In this document: positions 44,428 to 54,682 of the stretch, piece by piece | Position numbering within the stretch: the stretch's first letter is position 1 | Layout: every line of letters starts with the position of its first letter | Assembly: GCA_031216445.1 (NCBI GenBank) | Contig: CM062209.1 | Span: 23,299,001-23,363,000, forward strand | Source: Lateolabrax maculatus | Taxonomy: Eukaryota; Chordata; Actinopteri; Acropomatiformes; Lateolabracidae | Reading direction: 5' to 3' | DNA: 64,000 nucleotides | The notes under the pieces: model-generated | Databases searched by the model: none | The model's input: the letters and a program-made list of their open reading frames with translations, nothing else | What the model was told of the DNA's origin: nothing | Program-made: the position numbers and the translations under genes

Positions 44428-44563
44428 TTTTCCACTCCGTTTAAAAAGGTAGAGTGTACGTAGTGTGCACCCCGTCCCTTTGGATATCAAAAACAGCAAG
44501 CAGTTTTGCACCAGAGGGCGCCATCGACCACTTGGAGGACTGTATGAAACTAGAAAGAGAAAA

Positions 44564-44682
44564 AGCTTACAGCACCCGGTATTCCCAGGCGGTCTCCCAT
44601 CCAAGTACTAACCAGGCCCTACGCTGCTTAGCTTCCGAGATCGGACGAGATCGGGCGCGTTCAGGGTGGTGTGGCCGTAAGC
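44564..44682 (-). rRNA. 5S rRNA gene, minus strand
   Basis: Full length. Carries the AGCAGCGTAGGGCC variant of the minus-strand type. Confidence 0.88.
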
Positions 44683-45301
44683 TGCAGCGCTGGGACCAAA
44701 ACAGTCTTTTTATAGACGTGGATTAGCATCATCGCGGCTATCTGTGTGTATTTCCGTCCATTGTGGACATTGACATATTTGTAAAAGTTCCAGGGCAAGG
44801 AGCTCTGATTACAGTCATACAATTTCCCCACATGAATGAATGATAAAGACTGTTTATCGCAGCGCTGGAGTCTAATTAAGTATTTTTACCGTACATGAGT
44901 ACATGTATGCTGCTTATCCTTCACTCGAATATTTCGATTCCATGCTACCTACACTTCCTACTCCACCTCCTTTCAGAGGGAAATATTGGACTTTTTACTC
45001 CACTACGTTTGTGATTGTTATGGCCACAAGTCTGCAGATTTCGATTTTACATTTAAAACATGTGATGGTTTCATAAACTATGATGGAGCATAACACGTGG
45101 AAAGTTTATTTTCTTAAAAACATATCCCATAATCATGTAGCGCTGAGAGGGGCCGCAGACTGTTGTAACGGCTCAGTTTTTGCTTCTAGCAACAGGATTT
45201 GTTTTGTTTCCTGACAATCTGCACTTTCTGCCCATATAGAGAGAATACCAAAACCTTATGTCACAGCATCTTCAAAGGGTCCGTTTGTCGCTGCTGCGAC
45301 C

Positions 45302-45420
45302 GCTTACGGCCACACCACCCTGAACAAGCCCGATCTCGTCCGATCTCGGAAGCCAAGCAGGGTCGGGCCTGCTTAGTACTTGGATGGGAGACTGCCTGGG
45401 AATACCGGGTGCTGTAAGCT
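45302..45420 (+). rRNA. 5S rRNA gene, type beta
   Basis: Full length and identical to 16826-16944 by eye. Confidence 0.92.
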
Positions 45421-45672
45421 TTTCCACTCCGTTACAAACATAGAGCATACATAGTATGCGCACCATCCCTTTGGATATCAAAAGAAACAAAGAAAAAACC
45501 AAGCGGTTTTGCACTCGAGGGCGCTATCAGACCCTTTTGAGGAGTTACTTTAAAAACGGCAGAAGACCGCTGCCATGAAGTTGACTTAAACAGCGCAATC
45601 AGTAATCTGTTGAAGCAGGGCCACGGAAGCCAAAGACTACGTGGCGCCGTTCCTTTTTTCAAGGCAAACATG

Positions 45673-45717
45673 CTTTGGTTTCAATGCAGTAAGTGCTTTT
45701 TTGTTGGGGTAGTTTTG
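45673..45717 (+). pseudogene. mir430: miR-430 variant E without 5' arm
   Basis: Mature arm 45690-45712 is intact. The 5' arm is replaced by the end of composite module 4. Confidence 0.85.
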
Positions 45718-46013
45718 CTGACCTCTGCATCTTCAGGTGTGAGCTGTGTGCCATTTGAAAACTTCAGTAAGAGATACACTTAATTTGTAGTCACATTCTA
45801 GAATTGCAGGACAAGAAAATAGAGTACTGCGCTTTGATGTTGGGGTTGGATTCCTTACTGAAGCCCTACATTCCCTAAACTAAATCTGCCTCTTTGTGTT
45901 GCTTTAAACTACTGCTGATGAAACATCAACTGGACGCTGCCAATGAGGTGCATCAAGTAAAGTCTTCGGAGGCTAAGTGACCACTTATCAAGTGCTAATG
46001 CCCTGCATGAATT

Positions 46014-46123
46014 TAAGATGATCCTCATCTGTTCATCAAGTACAAAGTCTTCCAGACAACACCACTGAAACTTCATATAAAAGAGGCGGAGCTGGGTGGA
46101 AACGGCTGCATTCAGTATTTAAG
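46014..46123 (+). promoter_or_regulatory. P1 promoter module
   Basis: TATAAAA at 46076-46082, 160 bases before hairpin A. Confidence 0.65.
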
Positions 46124-46235
46124 GTGGACAAATCTCTGCAAGAAACACCACTTCCTCTGCAAGTGGGGCAGAAAAACAAGCAACACCTGGATTATGGAGA
46201 AACTCTTAGGCAACAAAGCTTGCCAACTGTAAGTC

Positions 46236-46315
46236 TGTCATATTGACCCAACTTGAGCATTGAGTTGTGTTTGAATACGGTTAAGTGCTACTTGTTGGGG
46301 CGGTTGTACATGACA
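46236..46315 (+). ncRNA. mir430: pre-miR-430 variant A
   Basis: Mature arm 46282-46303. The loop has AATACGGT instead of AATACAGT. Confidence 0.92.
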
Positions 46316-46361
46316 AATGCTGCAGACTGTAACTGAAGACAGATTTCATTTGAATTACATT

Positions 46362-46431
46362 CAGATCACCTCAAATGGAGACACTGATGATTCTTGTGTT
46401 CATAAGTGCTTCTCTTTGGGGTTGTCTTGGT
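46362..46431 (+). ncRNA. mir430: pre-miR-430 variant D
   Basis: Mature arm 46403-46424. Confidence 0.92.
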
Positions 46432-46506
46432 TGTGAATTCTTCAGCTAACATATAACTGGACAAATGCATCATTTTCACATGACTAACTAAATGCATTAC
46501 TTGTCA

Positions 46507-46579
46507 CCAACACTATCAAAACAAGAGCACTGACTTGAATTGTGAATGCAGTAAGTGCTACTTGTTGGGGAAGTTTTGC
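46507..46579 (+). ncRNA. mir430: pre-miR-430 variant B, altered 3' end
   Basis: Mature arm 46552-46573 ends GGGGAAG instead of GGGGTAG. The 5' arm has ACTATCAAAAC instead of ACTACCAAAAC, so the base of the stem is weaker. Confidence 0.85.
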
Positions 46580-46677
46580 TGACCTCTGAAGTCCCAGGTT
46601 CCCTTCACATAATTCATCAGGATAGCAATTCTAGGTCAGCTCCTACTGGGTTAAGAATACATTTATTGTACCTCATC

Positions 46678-46749
46678 AGTATTCCCCTGACATGAGCATT
46701 GACTTGAAATTTGAATTCAGTAAGTGCTACTTGTTGGGGCAGTTTTAAT
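46678..46749 (+). ncRNA. mir430: pre-miR-430 variant C
   Basis: Mature arm 46721-46742. Confidence 0.9.
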
Positions 46750-46805
46750 TGACAAAAGCAACTGAATGCATTGGTAGACCTTTTTTTTATTACAGAAATC
46801 AGTCT

Positions 46806-46875
46806 CAGATAACTTCAAATGGAGACACTAATGATTCTTGTGTTCATAAGTGCTTCTCTTTGGGGTTGTCTTGGA
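46806..46875 (+). ncRNA. mir430: pre-miR-430 variant D
   Basis: Mature arm 46847-46868. The block runs straight on into F and E here, so A-D-B-C-D-F-E is contiguous. Confidence 0.92.
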
Positions 46876-46944
46876 TGTGAAAAGATTGAAGATGATTGAA
46901 ATTCCTTCCAGAAAGCTGATTCAGAGACACATTTCAGTGAGAAG

Positions 46945-47011
46945 TGCATTTCAACTTGAGCAACCCTCTGACTTCACTACCAAGAAAGTGCTATATAGTT
47001 GGGGTGTTAAT
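46945..47011 (+). ncRNA. mir430: pre-miR-430 variant F
   Basis: Candidate mature arm 46985-47007 with TAGTTGGGG. Confidence 0.7.
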
Positions 47012-47075
47012 CTTGTTTGTTTATAAGTGCAATACTGTTTTTTTGCTCATCAAGGTCTAGATTTGGTCAATAATA

Positions 47076-47141
47076 GTACCCTAACACAAACACTAACTTT
47101 GGTTTCAATGCAGTAAGTGCTTTTTTGTTGGGGTAGTTTTG
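47076..47141 (+). ncRNA. mir430: pre-miR-430 variant E
   Basis: Mature arm 47114-47136. Confidence 0.92.
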
Positions 47142-47420
47142 CTGACCTCTGCATCTTCAGGTGTGAGCTGTGTGCCATTTGAAAACTTCAGTAAGAGATA
47201 CACTTAATTTGTAGTCACATTCTAGAATTGCAGGACAAGAAAATAGAGTACTGCGCTTTGATGTTGGGGTTGGATTCCGTACTGAAGCCCTACATTCCCT
47301 GAACTAAATCTGCCTCTTTGTATTGCTTTTAAACTACTGCTGATAAAACATCAACACACAACAAGCAACACCTTGACTATGGAGAAACTCTTAAGCGACG
47401 AAGATTGCAAACTGTAAGTC

Positions 47421-47500
47421 TGTCATATTGACCCAACTTGAGCACTGAGTTGTGTTTGAATACAGTTAAGTGCTACTTGTTGGGGCGGTTGTACATGACA
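47421..47500 (+). ncRNA. mir430: pre-miR-430 variant A
   Basis: Mature arm 47467-47488. Shares GAGCACTGAG with 35695. Confidence 0.92.
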
Positions 47501-47546
47501 AATGCTGCAGACTGTACCCGAAGACAGATTTCATTTGAATTACATT

Positions 47547-47616
47547 CAGATCACCTCAAATGGAGACATTAATGATTCTTGTGTTCATAAGTGCTTCTCT
47601 TTGGGGTTGTCTTGGA
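47547..47616 (+). ncRNA. mir430: pre-miR-430 variant D
   Basis: Mature arm 47588-47609. 5' arm with GACATTAATG. Confidence 0.9.
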
Positions 47617-47685
47617 TGTGAAAGGATTGAAGATGATTGAAATTACTTCCAGAAAGCTGATTCAGAGACACATTTCAGTGAGAAG

Positions 47686-47752
47686 TGCATTTCAACTTGA
47701 GCAACCCTCTGACTTCACTACCAAGAAAGTGCTATATAGTCGGGGTGTTAAT
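47686..47752 (+). ncRNA. mir430: pre-miR-430 variant F
   Basis: Candidate mature arm 47726-47748 with TAGTCGGGG, as at 36000. Confidence 0.65.
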
Positions 47753-47816
47753 CTTGTTTGTTTATAAGTGCAATACTGTTTTTTTGCTCATCAAGGTATA
47801 GATTTGGTCAATAATA

Positions 47817-47882
47817 GTACCCTAACACAAACACTAACTTTGGTTTCAATGCAGTAAGTGCTTTTTTGTTGGGGTAGTTTTG
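47817..47882 (+). ncRNA. mir430: pre-miR-430 variant E
   Basis: Mature arm 47855-47877. Confidence 0.92.
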
Positions 47883-48567
47883 CTGACCTCTGCATCTTCA
47901 GGTGTGAGCTGTGTGCCATTTGAAAACTTCAGTAAGAGATACACTTAATTTGTAGTCACATTCTAGAATTGCAGGACAATAAAATAAAGTACTGCGCTTT
48001 GATGTTGGGGTTGGATTCCGTACTGAAGCCCTACATTCCCTAAACTAAATCTGCCTCTTTGTATTGCTTTAAACTACTGCTGATGAAACATCAACTGGAC
48101 GCTGCCAATGAGGTGCATCAAGTAAAGTCTTCGGAGGGTAAGTGACCACTTATCAACTGCTAATGCCCTGCATGAATTTAAGATGATCCTCATCTGTTCA
48201 TCAAGTACAATGATTTCCTTTGTTAACGTAGCGTTGCCAACGCCATTGACACTTCATAAAAAAGGAGGCAGAGTTGGGTGGAAATGGCTGCATTCAGTAT
48301 TTAAGATGGACAAATCCTGCAAGAATTTGCAGTCACATTCTAGAATTGCAGGACAAGAAAATAGAATAATGCGCTTTGATGTTGGGGTTGGATTCCGTAC
48401 TGAAGCCATACAATCCCTAAACTAAATCTGCCTCTTTGTGTTGCTTTTAAACTACTGCTGATAAAACATCAACTGGACACTGCCAATGACGTGCATCAAG
48501 TAAAGTCTTTAAGATGATTTAAGATGATCCTCATCTGTTCATCAAGTATAATGACTTCCTTTTTTAA

Positions 48568-48646
48568 CGTAGCATTGCCAACACCATTGAAACTTTATAA
48601 AAAAAGAAGGCCGGAGTTGGGTGGAAATGGCTGCATTTAGTATTTA
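48568..48646 (+). promoter_or_regulatory. P2 promoter module with intact TATA
   Basis: TATAAAA at 48596. One extra C (GGCCGGAG) makes the distance to the hairpin E base 71 rather than 70 bases. Confidence 0.5.
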
Positions 48647-48666
48647 AGATGGACAAATCTCTGCAA

Positions 48667-48732
48667 GTATCCTAACACAAACACTAACTTTGGTTTCAAT
48701 GCAGTAAGTGCTTTTTTGTTGGGGTAGTTTTG
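48667..48732 (+). ncRNA. mir430: pre-miR-430 variant E
   Basis: Mature arm 48705-48727. Confidence 0.92.
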
Positions 48733-49659
48733 CTGACATCTGCATCTTCAGGTGTGAGCTGTGTGCCATTTGAAAACTTCAGTAAGAGATACACTTAATT
48801 TGTAGTCACATTCTAGAATTGCAGGACAAGAAAATAGAGACCTGCGCTTTGATGTTGGGGTTGGATTCCGTACTGAAGCCATACAATCCCTAAACTAAAT
48901 CTGCCTCTTTGTGTTGCTTTTAAACTACTGCTGATAAAACATCAGCTGGACACTGCCAATGACGTGCATCAAGTAAAGTCTTTAAGATGATTTAAGATGA
49001 TCCTCATCTGTTCATCAAGTAGAATGACTTCCTTTTTTAACGTAGCATTGCCAACACCATTGAAACTTTATGAAAAAAGAAGGCGGAGTTGGGTGGAAAT
49101 GGCTGCATTTAGTATTTAAGATGGACAAATCTCTGCAAGAGACACCACTTCCTCTGCAAGTGGGGCACAAAGATGATGATCCTCATCTGTTCATCAAGTA
49201 CAATGATTTCCTTTGTTAACGTAGCATTGCCAACGCCATTGACACTTCATAAAAAAGGAGGCAGAGTTGGGTGGAAATGGCTGCATTCAGTATTTAAGAT
49301 GGACAAATCTCTGCAAGAATTTGTAGTCACATTCTAGAATTGCAGGACAAGAACATAGAATAATGCACTTTGATGTTGGGGTTGGATTCCGTACTGAAGC
49401 CATACAATCCCTAAACTAAATCTGCCTCTTTGTGTTGCTTTTAAATTTCTGCTGATAAAACATCAGCTGGACACTGCCAATGACGTGCATCAAGTAAAGT
49501 CTTTAAGATGATTTAAGATGATCCTCATCTGTTCATCAAGTAGAATGACTTCCTTTTTTAACGTAGCATTGCCAACACCATTGAAACTTCGTAAAAAAAG
49601 AAGGCGGAGTTGGGTGGAAATGGCTGCATTCAGTATTTAAGATGGACAAATCTCTGCAA

Positions 49660-49725
49660 GTATCCTAACACAAACACTAACTTTGGTTTCAATGCAGTAA
49701 GTGCTTTTTTGTTGGGGTAGTTTTG
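49660..49725 (+). ncRNA. mir430: pre-miR-430 variant E
   Basis: Mature arm 49698-49720. Confidence 0.92.
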
Positions 49726-50022
49726 CTGACCTCTGCATCTTCAGGTGTGAGCTGTGTGCCATTTGAAAACTTCAGTAAGAGATACACTTAATTTGTAGTC
49801 ACATTCTAGAATTGCAGGACAAGAAAATAGAATACTGCGCTTTGATGTTGGGGTTGGATTCCGTACTGAAGCCCTACATTCCCTGAACTAAATCTGCCTC
49901 TTTGTGTTGCTTTTAAACTACTGCTGATAAAACATCAACTGGACAATGCCAATGAGGTGCATCAAGTAAAGTCTTCGGAGGCTAAGTGACCACTTATCAA
50001 CTGCTAATGCCCTGCATGAATT

Positions 50023-50131
50023 TAAGATGATCCTCATCTGTTCATCAAGTACAAAGTCTTCCAGACAACACCACTGAAACTTCATATAAAAGAGGCGGAG
50101 CTGGGTGGAAACGGCTGCATTCAGTATTTAA
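50023..50131 (+). promoter_or_regulatory. P1 promoter module
   Basis: TATAAAA at 50085-50091, 160 bases before hairpin A. Confidence 0.65.
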
Positions 50132-50244
50132 GGTGGACAAATCTCTGCAAGAAACACCACTTCCTCTGCAAGTGGGGCAGAAAAACAAGCAACACCTGGA
50201 TTATGGAGAAACTCTTAGGCAACAAAGCTTGCCAACTGTAAGTC

Positions 50245-50324
50245 TGTCATATTGACCCAACTTGAGCATTGAGTTGTGTTTGAATACAGTTAAGTGCTAC
50301 TTGTTGGGGCGGTTGTACATGACA
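50245..50324 (+). ncRNA. mir430: pre-miR-430 variant A
   Basis: Mature arm 50291-50312. Confidence 0.92.
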
Positions 50325-50370
50325 AATGCTGCAGACTGTAACTGAAGACAGATTTCATTTGAATTACATT

Positions 50371-50440
50371 CAGATCACCTCAAATGGAGACACTGATGAT
50401 TCTTGTGTTCATAAGTGCTTCTCTTTGGGGTTGTCTTGGT
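50371..50440 (+). ncRNA. mir430: pre-miR-430 variant D
   Basis: Mature arm 50412-50433. Confidence 0.92.
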
Positions 50441-50515
50441 TGTGAATTCTTCAGCTAACATATAACTGGACAAATGCATCATTTTCACATGACTAACTAA
50501 ATGCATTACTTGTCA

Positions 50516-50588
50516 CCAACACTACCAAAACAAGAGCACTGACTTGAATTGTGAATGCAGTAAGTGCTACTTGTTGGGGTAGTTTTGC
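50516..50588 (+). ncRNA. mir430: pre-miR-430 variant B
   Basis: Mature arm 50561-50582. Confidence 0.92.
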
Positions 50589-50686
50589 TGACCTCTGAAT
50601 TCCAAGGTTCCCTTCACATAATTCATCAGGATAGCAATTCTAGGTCAGCTCTTACTGGGTTAAGAATACATTTATTGTACCTCATC

Positions 50687-50758
50687 AGTATTCCCCTGAC
50701 ATGAGCATTGACTTGAAATTTGAATTCAGTAAGTGCTACTTGTTGGGGCAGTTTTAAT
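50687..50758 (+). ncRNA. mir430: pre-miR-430 variant C
   Basis: Mature arm 50730-50751. Confidence 0.9.
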
Positions 50759-50814
50759 TGACAAAAGCAACTGAATGCATTGGTAGACCTTTTTTTTATT
50801 ACAGAAATCAGTCT

Positions 50815-50884
50815 CAGATAACTTCAAATGGAGACACTAATGATTCTTGTGTTCATAAGTGCTTCTTTTTGGGGTTGTCTTGGA
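50815..50884 (+). ncRNA. mir430: pre-miR-430 variant D
   Basis: Mature arm 50856-50877 with CTTCTTTTTGGGG. Confidence 0.9.
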
Positions 50885-51791
50885 TGTGAATTCTTCAGCT
50901 AACATATAACTGGACAAATGCATCATTTTTGTAGTCACATTCTAGAATTGCAGGACAAGAAAATAGAGACCTGCGCTTTGAAGTTGGGGTTGGATTCCGT
51001 ACTGAAGCCCTACATTCCCTAAACTAAATCTGCCTCTTTGTATTGCTTTAAACTACTGCTGATAAAACATCAACTGGACATGCATCATCAACTGACGTGC
51101 ATCAAGTAAAGTCTTTAAGATGATTTAAGATGATCCTCATCTGGTCATCAAGTACAATGACTTCCTTTGTTACCCTAGCATTGCCAACACCATTGAGACT
51201 TCATAAAAAAGAAGGCGGAGTTGGGTGGAAATGGATGCATTCAGTATTTAAGATGGACAAATCTCTGCAAGAAACACCACTTCCTCTGCAAGTGGGGCAC
51301 AAAGATGATGATCCTCATCTGTTCATCAAGTACAATGATTTCCTTTGTTAACGTAGCATGGCCAACACCATTGAAACTTCATAAAAAAGAAAGCAGAGTT
51401 GGGTGGAAATGGCTGCATTCAGTATTTAAGATGGACAAATCTCTGCAAGAATTTGTAGTCACATTCTAGAATTGCAGGACAAGAAAATAGAATAATGCGC
51501 TTTGATGTTGGGGTTGGATTCCGTACTGAAGCCATACAATCCCTAAACTAAATCTGCCTCTTTGTGTTGCTTTTAAACTACTGCTGATAAAACATCAGCT
51601 GGACACTGCCAATGACGTGCATCAAGTAAAGTCTTTTTGATGATTTAAGATGATCCTCATCTGTTCATCAAGTAGAATGACTTCCTTTTTTAACGTAGCA
51701 TTGCCAACACCATTGAAACTTCGTAAAAAAAGAAGGCAGAGTTGGGTGGAAATGGCTGCATTCAGTATTTAAGATGGACAAATCTCTGCAA

Positions 51792-51857
51792 GTATCCTAA
51801 CACAAACACTAACTTTGGTTTCAATGCAGTAAGTGCTTTTTTATTGGGGTAGCTTTG
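51792..51857 (+). ncRNA. mir430: pre-miR-430 variant E, TTATTGGGG form
   Basis: Mature arm 51830-51852. Confidence 0.9.
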
Positions 51858-52130
51858 CTGACCTCTGCATCTTCAGGTGTGAGCTGTGTGCCATTTGAAA
51901 ACTTCAGTAAGAGATACACTTAATTTGTAGTCACATTCTAGAATTGCAGGACAAGAAAATAGAATACTGCGCTTTGATGTTGGGGTTGGATTCCGTACTG
52001 AAGCCCTACATTCCCTGAACTAAATCTGCCTCTTTGTGTTGCTTTTAAACTACTGCTGATAAAACATCAACACACAACAAGCTTGACTATGGAGAAACTC
52101 TTAAGCGATGAAGATTGCCAACTGTAAGTC

Positions 52131-52210
52131 TGTCATATTGACCCAACTTGAGCATTGAGTTGTGTTTGAATACAGTTAAGTGCTACTTGTTGGGGCGGTT
52201 GTACATGACA
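52131..52210 (+). ncRNA. mir430: pre-miR-430 variant A
   Basis: Mature arm 52177-52198. The leader in front is shortened (ACAACAAGCTTGAC). Confidence 0.92.
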
Positions 52211-52256
52211 AATGCTGCAGACTGTACCCGAAGACAGATTTCATTTGAATTACATT

Positions 52257-52326
52257 CAGATCACCTCAAATGGAGACATTAATGATTCTTGTGTTCATAA
52301 GTGCTTCTCTTTGGGGTTGTCTTGGA
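52257..52326 (+). ncRNA. mir430: pre-miR-430 variant D
   Basis: Mature arm 52298-52319. 5' arm with GACATTAATG. Confidence 0.9.
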
Positions 52327-52395
52327 TGTGAAAAGATTGAAGATGATTGAAATTCCTTCCAGAAAGCTGATTCAGAGACACATTTCAGTGAGAAG

Positions 52396-52452
52396 TGCAT
52401 TTCAACTTGAGCAACCCTCTGACTTCACTACCAAGAAAGTGCTATATAGTTA
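52396..52452 (+). pseudogene. mir430: Truncated miR-430 variant F
   Basis: AAAGTGCTATATAGTT at 52436 followed by AATATTG. Confidence 0.75.
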
Positions 52453-52496
52453 ATATTGTTTTTTTGCTCATCAAGGTCTAGATTTGGTCAATAATA

Positions 52497-52562
52497 GTAC
52501 CCTAACACAAACACTAACTTTGGTTTCAATGCAGTAAGTGCTTTTTTGTTGGGGTAGTTTTG
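52497..52562 (+). ncRNA. mir430: pre-miR-430 variant E
   Basis: Mature arm 52535-52557. The T-box-like flank reads GGGTGTGAG here. Confidence 0.92.
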
Positions 52563-52859
52563 CTGACCTCTGCATCTTCGGGTGTGAGCTGTGTGCCATT
52601 TGAAAACTTCAGTAAGAGATACACTTAATTTGTAGTCACATTCTAGAATTGCAGGACAAGAAAATAGAATAATGCGCTTTGATGTTGGGGTTGGATTCCG
52701 TACTGAAGCCCTACATTCCCTAAACTATATCTGCCTCTTTGTGTTGCTTTTAAACTACTGCTGATAAAACATCAACTGGACGCTGCCAATGAGGTGCATC
52801 AAGTAAAGTCTTCGGAGGGTAAGTGACCACTTATCAACTGCTAATGCCCTGCATGAATT

Positions 52860-52969
52860 TAAGATGATCCTCATCTGTTCATCAAGTACAAAGTCTTCCA
52901 GACAACACCATTGAAACTTCATATAAAAGAGGCGGAGCTGGGTGGAAATGGCTGCATTTAGTATTTAAG
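52860..52969 (+). promoter_or_regulatory. P1 promoter module
   Basis: TATAAAA at 52922-52928, followed by P2 modules. Confidence 0.55.
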
Positions 52970-54260
52970 ATGGACAAATCTCTGCAAGAGACACCACTTC
53001 CTCTGCAAGTGGGGCACAAAGATGATGATCCTCATCTGTTCATCAAGTACAATGATTTCCGTTTTTAATGTAGCATTGCCAACGCCATTGACACTACATA
53101 AAAAAGGAGGCAGAGTTGGGTGGAAATGGCTGCATTCAGTATTTAAGATGGACAAATCTCTGCAAGAATTTGTAGTCACATTCTAGAATTGCAGGACAAT
53201 AAAATAGAATAATGCGCTTTGATGTTGGGGTTGGATTCCGTACTGAAGCCATACAATCCCTAAACTAAATCTGCCTCTTTGTGTTGCTTTTAAACTACTG
53301 CTGATAAAACATCAGCTGGACACTGCCAATGACGTGCATCAAGTAAAGTCTTTAAGATGATTTAACATGATCCTCATCTGTTCATCAAGTACAATGATTT
53401 CCTTTTTTAACGTAGCATTGCCAACGCCATTGACACTACATAAAAAAGGAGGCAGAGTTGGGTGGAAATGGCTGCATTTAGTATTTAAGATGAACAAATC
53501 TCTGCAAGAGACACCACTTCCTCTGCAAGTGGGGCACAAAGATGATGATCCTCATCTGTTCATCAAGTAGAATGACTTCCTTTTTTAACGTAGCATTGCC
53601 AAAACCATTGAAACTTTATGAAAAAAGAAGGCGGAGTTGGGTGGAAATGGCTGCATTTAGTATTTAAGATGGACAAATCTCTGCAAGAGACACCACTTCC
53701 TCTGCAAGTGGGGCACAAAGATGATGATCCTCATCTGTTCATCAAGTACAATGATTTCCATTTTTAACGTAGCATTGCCAACGCCATTGACACTTCATAA
53801 AAAAGGAGGCAGAGTTGGGTGGAAATGGCTGCATTCAGTATTTAAGATGGACAAAACTCTGCAAGAATTTGTAGTCACATTCTAGAATTGCAGGACAAGA
53901 AAATAGAATAATGCGCTTTGATGTTGGGGTTGGATTCCGTACTGAAGCCATACAATCCCTAAACTAAATCTGCCTCTTTGTGTTGCTTTTAAACTACTGC
54001 TGATAAAACATCAACTGGACACTGCCAATGACGTGGATCAAGTAAAGTCTTTAAGATGATTTAACATGATCCTCATCTGTTCATCAAGTAGAATGACTTC
54101 CTTTTTTAACGTAGCATTGCCAACACCATTGAAACTTTATGAAAAAAGGAGGCAGAGTTGGGTGGAAATGGCTGCATTTAGTATTTAAGATGGACAAATC
54201 TCTGCAAGAGAGACCACTTCCTCTGCAAGTGGGGCACAAAGATGATGATCCTCATCTGTT

Positions 54261-54265
54261 CATCA
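54261..54265. repeat. Target-site duplication CATCA, left copy
   Basis: CATCA precedes the LTR and is repeated at 59429-59433. The uninterrupted array reads TTCATCAAGTA. Confidence 0.92.
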
Positions 54266-54666
54266 TGTCATGATCTGTCTGACACTTCTGGACTCTTGCT
54301 CGGTTCCCCTCACCTGCCATTCCCTTACCTTCCACCAGATGCCCTCGGACTTTCCTTCCTTCCCCATCACCTGATTGCCCCACCCATCTACACACCTGTC
54401 TCCACTCTCCTCTCAGCCACTCCCTCCTCGTCAGCTTCACTCCGTTCACCTGTCTGTACTCAGCTATTAGCTGAGTATATAGACTAGTTCATTTCAATGG
54501 TCAGTGTCAGATCCTTTTGTTTGTTCGTTTGGTTGTTTGTTACCTGCCTGCTCTGGACTCTGCACCTCATCTCATGCTAATAAAACTCCAGTCAGCATAC
54601 CTGCCGGTCTCCTCTCCTCTCTGCACCTGGGTCCTGTATTTGCCAAACGGCTACCGCGCCGTGACA
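54266..54666 (+). repeat. 5' LTR of the sushi/Tf1-like retrotransposon
   Basis: 401 bp with TGTCATGA...CCGTGACA ends. TATA-like GTATATAG near 54475, a probable transcript start around 54500, and AATAAAA at 54579. Identical by eye to 59028-59428. Confidence 0.95.
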
Positions 54667-54667
54667 G

Positions 54668-54678
54668 AAGGATCTGAC
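54668..54678 (+). other. Candidate self-priming site
   Basis: AAGGATCTGAC just after the LTR is the exact complement of GTCAGATCCTT at 54506-54516, close to the expected 5' end of the element RNA. This is the arrangement known from Tf1/sushi-type elements that prime from their own RNA. No TGG tRNA-type site is present. Confidence 0.6.
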
Positions 54679-54682
54679 CAAG

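Larger units (their letters stand above)
40176..45672. mobile_element. Composite module copy 4 with five 5S loci
   Basis: Same junctions as copies 1-3. Near 42540 the spacer of an alpha unit is fused to that of a beta unit at AACAGGATTTG, so the first alpha and minus 5S genes of copy 3 are absent here. The minisatellite has GGGCCAAGGCGG in place of GGGCCTCGGCGG. Confidence 0.7.
45673..54265 (+). repeat. miR-430 array segment 4
   Basis: Two full A-D-B-C-D blocks (46236 and 50245 onward), several A-D-F-E blocks, and a right end (52600-54265) made of linkers and P1/P2 modules without hairpins. It is cut by the LTR retrotransposon inside CTGTTCATCAAG. Other hairpin-free stretches are 45760-46235, 47950-48660, 48780-49650 and 50950-51790. 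Confidence 0.92.
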
